A DNA stretch of 64,000 nucleotides, taken from Parapedobacter pyrenivorans. Its GTDB lineage: Bacteria; Bacteroidota; Bacteroidia; Sphingobacteriales; Sphingobacteriaceae. Shown in pieces: positions 34,706-41,960 of the stretch (position 1 is its first letter; the number at the start of each line of letters is the position of its first letter). Location of the stretch: contig NZ_BMER01000001.1 in the NCBI RefSeq assembly GCF_014636865.1, positions 1,848,718-1,912,717 on the forward strand, read 5' to 3'. The position numbers and the translations under genes are program-made. The notes below the pieces were generated by a model. The model worked only from the letters and a program-made list of their open reading frames with translations. It ran no database searches and was not told where the DNA came from.

Positions 34706-36421
34706 ATGGCAAATCTGGCAATAGACAGTATAAAAGACCGCACCTTTGATGCAATTGTGATCGGCTCCGGTGCGAGTGGCGGGTGGGCGGCAAAGGAATT
34801 TACCGAGAAAGGATTGAAAACATTAGTATTGGAGCGGGGCCGTGACGTTGTACATGTGAAGGACTACCCTACGACCAATCTGTATCCCTACGAGTTGGAC
34901 CACCGGGGGGAGGTGACCTATGAAGACAAACAATTGAATCCTATTGCGAACCGGTGTTACGCTTATAAGGAAGATACCGCACATTTTTTTGTCAAAGACG
35001 ATGAACACCCTTATATCCAGGAAAAGGAATTTGATTGGATAAGGGGGTACCAAGTAGGGGGGAAGACACTTTTATGGGCTCGGCAAACCCAACGATGGAG
35101 TGAATATGATTTTGAAGGACCGGCACGGGACGGATTTGCGGTGGACTGGCCAATCCGTTATGACGATATCGCGCCATGGTATAGCTATGTGGAACGTTTT
35201 GTCGGCATTGCCGGTAATCGCGACGGTGTGGCTACGTTGCCTGACGGCGAATTCCTGCCGGCATATCCGCTCAATGCCGCTGAAGACCATTTTAGGGAAG
35301 TGGTTAGTAAGCATTACCAGGGGCGCCATATTATCAGTGCACGATGTGCTCACTTATCGCAACCGCAGCCCATCCATATCCAACAGGGCAGGGTACAGTG
35401 CCAAAACCGCACATTGTGCCAGCGGGGATGCCCGTTTGGGGGGTACTTCAGTAGCAATGCATCTACCATTCCATGGGCCCAGAAAACAGGAAATCTGACG
35501 CTCAGGCCTTTTTCGGTAGTCCATTCCATCTTATACGATCAGGAATCTGGGAAGGCCACGGGCGTGCGAGTGGTGGATACCAATACGAAAGAAGAAATGG
35601 AGTTCTATGCCCAGGTAATCTTCGTGAATGCATCTACGCTGAACACCAATCTTATCCTGATGAATTCGCTGTCGGATCGTTTCCCCGAAGGATTGGGTAA
35701 TGATAATGGCTTATTGGGTAAATATGTCGCTTTTCATAACTATACCGCGCGGATCAGTGCGGAATACCATGGTTTGTCCCAATATAAAACCGATGGGCGG
35801 AATCCGGCCGGCGGCGGTTATATACCCAATTTTAGAAACGTACATCGACAAGAGACCGACTTTCTTCGGGGCTGGGCTGCGGCGTTTGGCGCCAGTAGGC
35901 CTGAGGTACGCGATACCGGGGGAGTAGGGGCCGATTTGAAAGAAGCCCTTCAGCTGCCAAGGCTGGGTGACTGGCGCGTACATTCCCATATGATGGCCGA
36001 AACCATACCCAAGGAAAGCAATCGCGTTTGGCTGGATACTAATAGGAGAGATGCATGGGGCGTTCCGCTACTGCATGTGTCCATCGAATACGCTGACGAC
36101 GATTGGCAGCGCCGCCAGGATTACTATGAGCAGATGACCGAGATGTATGAAGCGGCCGGCTTTACCAACATCAAGACGACGGATGATCCACGCCGACCGG
36201 GCAACGATATCCACGAAATGGGTGGTGTACGCATGGGGCACGATCCGAAAACCTCGCTATTGAATAAGTGGAACCAGCTTCATGGCTGCAATAACGTATA
36301 CGTCACCGATGGAGCTTGCATGACGTCTACGGCAACGCAGAATCCGACACTGACTTATATGGCACTCACAGCGCGCGCAGTGGATCATGCGGTGGCTGAG
36401 CTGAAAAAAGGAAACTTATAG
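34706..36421 (+). CDS. GMC-family oxidoreductase (FAD-dependent, gluconate dehydrogenase large-subunit type)
   Basis: A 571-residue FAD-dependent dehydrogenase of the glucose-methanol-choline family. The Rossmann motif GSGASGG is at residues 20-26, followed by LVLERG that ends the ADP-binding strand. A Cys-rich segment (CQNRTLCQRGCPFGGY) lies near 230. The catalytic His lies in HEMGGVRMG near 503 and the partner Asn in NPTLTYMA near 547. No signal peptide is visible; export with the Tat-bearing small subunit is the inferred route. A cytochrome c subunit, common in such complexes, is not adjacent. The substrate is probably a sugar or polyol but is not determined by sequence. Confidence 0.9.
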   Translation: MANLAIDSIKDRTFDAIVIGSGASGGWAAKEFTEKGLKTLVLERGRDVVHVKDYPTTNLYPYELDHRGEVTYEDKQLNPIANRCYAYKEDTAHFFVKDDEHPYIQEKEFDWIRGYQVGGKTLLWARQTQRWSEYDFEGPARDGFAVDWPIRYDDIAPWYSYVERFVGIAGNRDGVATLPDGEFLPAYPLNAAEDHFREVVSKHYQGRHIISARCAHLSQPQPIHIQQGRVQCQNRTLCQRGCPFGGYFSSNASTIPWAQKTGNLTLRPFSVVHSILYDQESGKATGVRVVDTNTKEEMEFYAQVIFVNASTLNTNLILMNSLSDRFPEGLGNDNGLLGKYVAFHNYTARISAEYHGLSQYKTDGRNPAGGGYIPNFRNVHRQETDFLRGWAAAFGASRPEVRDTGGVGADLKEALQLPRLGDWRVHSHMMAETIPKESNRVWLDTNRRDAWGVPLLHVSIEYADDDWQRRQDYYEQMTEMYEAAGFTNIKTTDDPRRPGNDIHEMGGVRMGHDPKTSLLNKWNQLHGCNNVYVTDGACMTSTATQNPTLTYMALTARAVDHAVAELKKGNL

Positions 36422-36431
36422 GCTACGGCGA

Positions 36432-36932
36432 CTATCGGCCGAAATCGTCCTGTACCCGTACGATGTCATCCTCATCCGATGGATTATTTGCATCGGTGTG
36501 TTGCCAGATCTCGGCCAAAACGCCCCATTCATCTAACCCTACAAGACGGTGGCGCTCTCCTTGGTTGAGTCGGATCACATCCCCTGGATTCAGGATTTGC
36601 AATTCATGCTCTTCATCGGTATCGCTGGTCACCACACCTACGATACCACGCACAACTTGCCAAATCTCTGCACGGCGATGGTGGTATTGCCAGGACAGGC
36701 GCTTTCCGGGTGCAACAACCAGAATCTTCGGACTTAGTTTGCCCGATATCTTGAGTTCCTGTACGTCGAGCCCATTAAAATAGGTGTTGGCAAACTGTTG
36801 TGCTTGCGACTCCTCGATGACAAAAAATCCACCCCATGGGCGGGTTTGATCTTGCTGTACGATCTGAAATCCTTGGCCGTCAAGAATTCCTTCTATTTCT
36901 TTAAAGAGCTCTTCCTTTGCTTGGTAAGTCAT
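36432..36932 (-). CDS. Cupin protein similar to mannose-6-phosphate isomerase type II C-terminal domain
   Basis: A 166-residue single cupin. The metal-site pattern is visible as YHHRRAEIW and GERHRLVG, supplying His, His, Glu and His. The sequence is like the isomerase domain of bifunctional type II phosphomannose isomerases but without the guanylyltransferase half, and an extra 75-residue N-terminal part is present. Sugar-phosphate isomerisation is possible but unproven. It is convergent with the GMC gene (10-base gap). A -7-like TATATTAG lies on the minus strand at 36952-36959. Confidence 0.75.
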   Translation of the reverse strand: MTYQAKEELFKEIEGILDGQGFQIVQQDQTRPWGGFFVIEESQAQQFANTYFNGLDVQELKISGKLSPKILVVAPGKRLSWQYHHRRAEIWQVVRGIVGVVTSDTDEEHELQILNPGDVIRLNQGERHRLVGLDEWGVLAEIWQHTDANNPSDEDDIVRVQDDFGR

Positions 36933-36951
36933 GGGTTATCTTTTGAACCGG

Positions 36952-36959
36952 CTAATATA
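36952..36959 (-). promoter_or_regulatory. -7-like box TATATTAG of the cupin gene
   Basis: One mismatch to TAnnTTTG, 19 bases upstream of the ATG at 36932. Confidence 0.4.
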
Positions 36960-36986
36960 ACAGAATCCGGATAGGATTTCAAAGAC

Positions 36987-37151
36987 CTATTCAGTTTTTA
37001 ATGAATTTGGTTTTCCATCAAACGCACAATTGCAACCTTTCGAGCAGCCCTTATCACCCTTGATTGATCGCTTGGTCCGCCGGGCGAGGAAAACCACCGC
37101 TGCAAAAAACAAGGTGCCGATGATGAGGTACTGGATGGTAATTGAGTCCAT
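36987..37151 (-). CDS. FeoB-associated Cys-rich membrane protein
   Basis: A 54-residue protein. A single membrane helix spans about residues 8-23 (YLIIGTLFFAAVVFLA), followed by a basic stretch and a short Cys-rich tail GCSKGCNCAF with Cys36, Cys40 and Cys42. This matches the FeoB-associated Cys-rich family, small proteins encoded next to feoB, proposed to help iron handling much as FeoC does. The ATG begins one base after the TAA of feoB, so translation is probably coupled. It is the third gene of the feoA-feoB operon. Confidence 0.85.
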   Translation of the reverse strand: MDSITIQYLIIGTLFFAAVVFLARRTKRSIKGDKGCSKGCNCAFDGKPNSLKTE

Positions 37152-37152
37152 A

Positions 37153-39237
37153 TTATTTCAGAAATTGATAAGCTAATAACGCAGCAAAATAAGCAAATCC
37201 CGTCATAAATGCCAGTTGGATAACCGTCCATCTCCAGGAATTGGTCTCTTTTCGGACAATAGCAATGGTGCTCATGCATTGCATGGCAAACGCATAAAAT
37301 AAAAGCAACGATATGCCGGACGCAAAGTTATACGATGGACGCCCCGTATTGGGGTTGATTTCGCTGGCCATACGTTCTCTGATAGTCAATTCATCATCGG
37401 TGCCCCCTAAACTATACACGGTGGCCATCGTACTGACAAATACTTCCCGTGCGGCAAAAGATGCAATGAGTCCGATGCCCATTTTCCAGTCATAGCCTAG
37501 GGGCTCGATGGCCGGTTCAATGAATCGCCCCAGTGTGCCCAATAGTGAATATTCGAGCTTTTGGGATTGAACTTCATTGTCAAAAGCTTCATCTGAGATT
37601 CCGGGGTTTTCCACGCGTACAAGTTCTTCGGCATTATTAAACCGTTCGCTCACTCCGAAAGATCCCAATACCCAGAGGATGACACTGATTGCAAGAATAA
37701 TCTTACCTGCGCCGACCACAAAACCCATGGTCTTATCCCAAACATTCAATAAAACATTCCGGATTACGGGATATTTGTAAGTGGGCATTTCCATGATGAG
37801 AAAACTTTTGTAGTTGGTTTTCATCAGCTGCTTCAGTACCCATGCACTTCCCAATGCAGCCAATACACCTAACGCATACATCCCGAAAAGAACAAGGCCT
37901 TGTAGCTCGAGTCCTAAAAACCGGTCTTGCGGAATGACAAGGCCGATGATGACGATGTAAATGGGTAACCGGGCGGAGCATGTCATAAACGGGGTAACCA
38001 ATATGGTAATGAGCCGTTCCTTATCGTTTTCAATGGTCCGGGCAGACATTACTGCCGGGATAGCGCATGCAGCGCCAGACATCAGGGGTACCGCGCTTTT
38101 CCCACTGAGCCCAAATGGTTTGAGCCAACGATCCATCAGGTAAACTACCCGGCTCATGTAACCCGATTCCTCCATGAGGGAAATAAAGATAAATAGCATG
38201 GCAATCTGGGGAATGAAAATGACGATGCCGCCAATGCCGGCAATGATGCCATCGGTGAGCAAGCCATTAATTGGTCCGGGTGGAAACCATCCACTGGCGC
38301 TTGCGGCCAACCATGCGAAAGCGGAATCGATCGCGTCCATAAAGGGGCCCGACCAGCTATAAATAGCTTGGAAAATCAATAGCAGCAAGGCAAAGAAAAT
38401 AATATAGCCCCAAAAGGAGTGGATGAGCAGCTTATCCAAACGTTCCGTAAAATTCTCACGCTTTTTAGCCGGATCTTTCACCACATTGGTGAAATGGGTG
38501 TCGAGCATGGTATGCCTCGCCATGGTCTCCTGTACCTGAAGCCGGTGGTAATTGATGTGGTGTGCTTCGCGAATCGTGCTGATTTCAGCGGATACAGCCG
38601 GATCCAGGTGTCTATTATGTTTCTGAGATAAGTAAAGCCATGCAAGATAGTCATTCCGCTCGCCAGTCCGTTCTTTGACCTGTTGTATTGCAGAAGAATA
38701 TTCGTCTGGGATAGGGAATGACGCTGTATAGGTAGTTGGTTCGAACTGCAATGCGTCCTTTAACGCCTCAATGCCTTTGTTCGAACGGGCGTCAGTCAAG
38801 ATCACTTTCGTGGACAGAGCTTTTTCCAGTTTCCCTACGTCGATAGCAACCCCCGCGCGCTCGGCTTCATCAAGCATGTTGGCCACAAAAATGGCCGGTA
38901 GTCCCATCTCCCTGATTTGCTGGTATAGCAGCACCGCCCGCTTCAGGTTGAATGGGTCGCCCACTACGACCACTAAATCGGGATGGTTGGGATTGGTTTC
39001 ATCCACCAGCACTTGATATACAACCTCCTCGTCTACTGAAGACGGATGAATGCCGTACGCTCCCGGCAAATCGATTAGGTGATATTTTATACCTTGATGG
39101 GTGAAATTGCCAGTTTTCTTTTCTATGGTCACCCCAGGATAGTTGCCCGCTTTCTGTCGCAGTCCAGTCAGTTTATTAAACAAAGTGGATTTGCCTACAT
39201 TCGGATTTCCAACCAGGGCAATTTTCAGCTCCGTCAT
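37153..39237 (-). CDS. feoB: Ferrous iron transport protein B
   Basis: A 694-residue inner-membrane Fe(II) transporter. The N-terminal G domain has GNPNVGKST at residues 10-18 (G1), LIDLPGAYG (G3) and NMLDEAERA (G4-like), followed by the helical regulatory domain. From about residue 270 the polytopic membrane part contains two Gate motifs, including the Cys of SGAACAIPAV and PFMTCSARLP. This size is normal for the family. It sits between feoA (3-base gap upstream) and the Cys-rich partner gene. Regulation by Fur-like proteins is usual but I see no clear box. Confidence 0.97.
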   Translation of the reverse strand: MTELKIALVGNPNVGKSTLFNKLTGLRQKAGNYPGVTIEKKTGNFTHQGIKYHLIDLPGAYGIHPSSVDEEVVYQVLVDETNPNHPDLVVVVGDPFNLKRAVLLYQQIREMGLPAIFVANMLDEAERAGVAIDVGKLEKALSTKVILTDARSNKGIEALKDALQFEPTTYTASFPIPDEYSSAIQQVKERTGERNDYLAWLYLSQKHNRHLDPAVSAEISTIREAHHINYHRLQVQETMARHTMLDTHFTNVVKDPAKKRENFTERLDKLLIHSFWGYIIFFALLLLIFQAIYSWSGPFMDAIDSAFAWLAASASGWFPPGPINGLLTDGIIAGIGGIVIFIPQIAMLFIFISLMEESGYMSRVVYLMDRWLKPFGLSGKSAVPLMSGAACAIPAVMSARTIENDKERLITILVTPFMTCSARLPIYIVIIGLVIPQDRFLGLELQGLVLFGMYALGVLAALGSAWVLKQLMKTNYKSFLIMEMPTYKYPVIRNVLLNVWDKTMGFVVGAGKIILAISVILWVLGSFGVSERFNNAEELVRVENPGISDEAFDNEVQSQKLEYSLLGTLGRFIEPAIEPLGYDWKMGIGLIASFAAREVFVSTMATVYSLGGTDDELTIRERMASEINPNTGRPSYNFASGISLLLFYAFAMQCMSTIAIVRKETNSWRWTVIQLAFMTGFAYFAALLAYQFLK

Positions 39238-39240
39238 AGT

Positions 39241-39498
39241 TTATGATAAGGATTCGATTAAAATAAGATCTGCTTCGGTTTTGCGTAATGCGACAAAATT
39301 GGGGTTCCCTTCAATGCCGATGCAAATCGGGCCGTTGAATGGCAATTGCTGCTTTACAGTGAAAACTACTCCCGGTAGAAGCCCCATCTCATAAACCTTT
39401 AAAGGGACCTCATTGGAAACATATCCGGTGATGGTAGCCACTTCTCCTTTTTTTAAGTGGCTAATGGATTTATTCTGGGAAATTGCACGCATAGTCAT
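39241..39498 (-). CDS. feoA: Ferrous iron transport protein A
   Basis: An 85-residue SH3-like cytosolic protein that modulates FeoB. The fold is recognisable from LKKGEVATITGYV and YEMGLLPGVVFTVKQQLPFNGPICI. Two Met codons compete, at 39498 and 39492. With either one, the transcript leader from the -7 box at 39509-39516 is about 6-12 bases. It is the first gene of the feoAB operon. Confidence 0.93.
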   Translation of the reverse strand: MTMRAISQNKSISHLKKGEVATITGYVSNEVPLKVYEMGLLPGVVFTVKQQLPFNGPICIGIEGNPNFVALRKTEADLILIESLS

Positions 39499-39508
39499 AA
39501 ATAATCCC

Positions 39509-39516
39509 CAAAGGTA
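39509..39516 (-). promoter_or_regulatory. -7 box TACCTTTG of the feo operon
   Basis: Perfect TAnnTTTG on the minus strand, ending 10 bases before the first feoA ATG, giving a very short leader. Confidence 0.7.
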
Positions 39517-39592
39517 CTAATTCCGTACTAATTTATAATAAATCTAAACGACGAAATTGGGATAGGCTATCGGCGCTTACAGAAAAATATCT

Positions 39593-39600
39593 TATTTTTG
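39593..39600 (+). promoter_or_regulatory. -7 box TATTTTTG of the Pif1-like helicase gene
   Basis: TAnnTTTG match, 50 bases upstream of the ATG at 39651. Confidence 0.5.
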
Positions 39601-39650
39601 TTGTTTATCCTGTGTTTTTTTAACATAAATAGTTAAACCTTCTCAGCATC

Positions 39651-41870
39651 ATGTCCGAATTAGACGTGCAAAACACGGCTTTCATGCAGGCGGTATCTTT
39701 TGTAAACCATACCAACCGCAACATTTTCCTTACTGGCAAAGCCGGAACGGGGAAAACCACATTCCTGAAATATATACGGCAGCACAGTTATAAGAAAATG
39801 GCTGTGGCGGCACCGACCGGCGTCGCAGCGATGAATGCAGGAGGAACCACGTTGCATGCGCTGTTTTGGTTGCCGTTTGGTCTATATATCGAGGATTACG
39901 AATTGGCTTGGAACGATGATGATAACCATATTTACAATCGCCGACGACTGTTTGGAAAAGTAAAATTAACCAAACAACGGCGTGCATTGCTGCAAGAAAT
40001 AGATTTGCTGGTCATTGACGAAGTATCCATGCTTCGGGCGGATACCCTGGATGCCATCGATGCCATTCTGAAGAATGTCCGCCGTGATGCACGCCCTTTC
40101 GGCGGAACACAGGTACTCTTTATCGGTGATATGTATCAACTGCCACCCGTCGTGAAAGATCGTGAACGGGAGATCATGGGTCAGTATTATCCCAGTCCGT
40201 TTTTCTTTGACGCCAAGGTGTTGCGCGAATATCCACCTGTTTTACTGGAACTAAAGAAAATCTATCGGCAAAGCGAGCAGACCTTTATCAACATCCTCAA
40301 CGACATTCGTAATAATTGCTGTACATTGCAGCAATTGGACTTGCTTAATGGCTATTATAAGCATGATTTCATGCCTCCTGCAGACGAGGCCTACATCACA
40401 CTTACTTCCCATAATCACCGGGCAGATACCATTAACAAACGGGAACTCGATACATTGGTCGGAAAAACAGTGGCGCTAAAGGCCAAGGTATCAAACGATT
40501 TTCCGGAAACCCTGTATCCTGCTGAGATGGAGCTTGCGTTGAAAATAGGTGCGCAGGTGATGTTTATCCGGAATGACAGTGGCGACGAACGGCGGTATTA
40601 CAATGGTAAAATCGGGCATGTAAAACACATCGATTCAGCGGGAGATAACCTGATTGTTGCATTTAAAGATGGAAGTGATTCCGTGGAAGTAAAGCGGGAA
40701 GAATGGGAGAACATCCGCTATAATTACGATAAATCACAGGATAAAATAGAGGAGGTGGTACTGGGCACCTTTGCACAATTCCCGTTGCGATTGGCTTGGG
40801 CCATTACGATCCACAAGAGTCAGGGACTAACGTTCGATCGGGCCATTATTGATGCCGGTGCTTCCTTCGCAGCGGGACAGGTATACGTGGCATTGAGCCG
40901 ATTGCGTACGTTGGATGGATTGGTACTGCACTCGCGTATTAGCCCGCATAGCATTCGAACAGACCAACAAGTGATCCGCTTTTCGAATAATGCCGTGCCG
41001 GAGGATGATGTGATTGCCTTGCTGGAGGCATCGCAGCGCAATTATATCGGGCACCTGCTCCTGCAGGCCTTTAGGTGGGACAGGGTCGTCGAAACATCGG
41101 CGATGCTCCGTACCGACTTGGCTGCCCGAAACGTCGCAGATCAGGAGGAAGCCATGAAATTCTTACAGGTTGTATGCCTCGCCTGTGAGACACTGCTGGA
41201 AGTGGCCAATAAATTCCGGAACGAACTGCATAGACTGCTCAATCAGCAAGATCATGTGGATTATCCCCGGATCCATGAACGCACATCCAAAGCCGCTGCA
41301 TGGTTCCTGCCCAAGATAGATGAACAATTGATTAAAACCATGGAGCATCACATCAACGTATGGGCGATTAAGAAACGGACAAAGAAGTACGTGGTGGAAT
41401 TGAATAGTCTATTGGTCGATTTCAAACGAAAAAGGGAGCAGTTGCGACAATGCAGTACCATTACCGAAGCACTTGCAAAGGGGGGTGCCCTGCAGGAAAT
41501 CATGGTTAGCGCGGCGGGACTGAGCGCCATTGCCATCGCACCTGCCGAGCTGCCCGATACGCCCGCCGCTCGCAGAACTACCAAAGGCGAAACGAAACGA
41601 ATCAGTTTCGAACTCTTCAAATCCGGCCAATCCATTGACGAAATTTCCACCGAACGTGGATTGACTCGTGGTACCATCATTGGTCACCTCATTGATTTCA
41701 TCGGTAGGGGAGTAGAGCCTACCCAGTTGATGGCCGCATCCAAATTGGAGGCCATTCATGAGGCATTGCGGAAAAATCCGGATAAATCTTCCTCGGCAAT
41801 CCGGTCGATATTGAACAACAACGTAGAATACTACGAAATTCGCATTGCTCAAGCGTCCATTATTCACTAA
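39651..41870 (+). CDS. Pif1-like helicase with C-terminal helix-turn-helix domain
   Basis: A 739-residue superfamily 1B DNA helicase of the Pif1/RecD2-like group. Walker A is GKAGTGKT at residues 29-36, the Pif1 motif VAAPTGVAAMNAGGTTLHALF follows, and Walker B is LLVIDEVSML. Motif VI-like sequences appear in AITIHKSQGLTFDRAIID and VYVALSRLR near 390-420. The C-terminal 100 residues contain an HTH module (ISTERGLTRGTIIGHLIDFI) of the RQC-like helicase HTH_40 type. It probably unwinds structured DNA such as G-quadruplexes or R-loops. It lies about 90 bases upstream of a SNF2 helicase gene on the same strand. The biological role in Bacteroidota is not established. Confidence 0.88.
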   Translation: MSELDVQNTAFMQAVSFVNHTNRNIFLTGKAGTGKTTFLKYIRQHSYKKMAVAAPTGVAAMNAGGTTLHALFWLPFGLYIEDYELAWNDDDNHIYNRRRLFGKVKLTKQRRALLQEIDLLVIDEVSMLRADTLDAIDAILKNVRRDARPFGGTQVLFIGDMYQLPPVVKDREREIMGQYYPSPFFFDAKVLREYPPVLLELKKIYRQSEQTFINILNDIRNNCCTLQQLDLLNGYYKHDFMPPADEAYITLTSHNHRADTINKRELDTLVGKTVALKAKVSNDFPETLYPAEMELALKIGAQVMFIRNDSGDERRYYNGKIGHVKHIDSAGDNLIVAFKDGSDSVEVKREEWENIRYNYDKSQDKIEEVVLGTFAQFPLRLAWAITIHKSQGLTFDRAIIDAGASFAAGQVYVALSRLRTLDGLVLHSRISPHSIRTDQQVIRFSNNAVPEDDVIALLEASQRNYIGHLLLQAFRWDRVVETSAMLRTDLAARNVADQEEAMKFLQVVCLACETLLEVANKFRNELHRLLNQQDHVDYPRIHERTSKAAAWFLPKIDEQLIKTMEHHINVWAIKKRTKKYVVELNSLLVDFKRKREQLRQCSTITEALAKGGALQEIMVSAAGLSAIAIAPAELPDTPAARRTTKGETKRISFELFKSGQSIDEISTERGLTRGTIIGHLIDFIGRGVEPTQLMAASKLEAIHEALRKNPDKSSSAIRSILNNNVEYYEIRIAQASIIH

Positions 41871-41877
41871 TTTCCCG

Positions 41878-41885
41878 TATCTTTA
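41878..41885 (+). promoter_or_regulatory. -7-like box TATCTTTA of the SNF2 gene
   Basis: One mismatch to TAnnTTTG, about 75 bases upstream of the ATG at 41961, in the gap after the Pif1-like gene. Confidence 0.4.
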
Positions 41886-41960
41886 GTGCCTTTATTTTTC
41901 ATCTATAAAGTAAGTCTTTAATGGCAGATGAGAGAAAGTTTTAGATACTACCGTCGTTAA

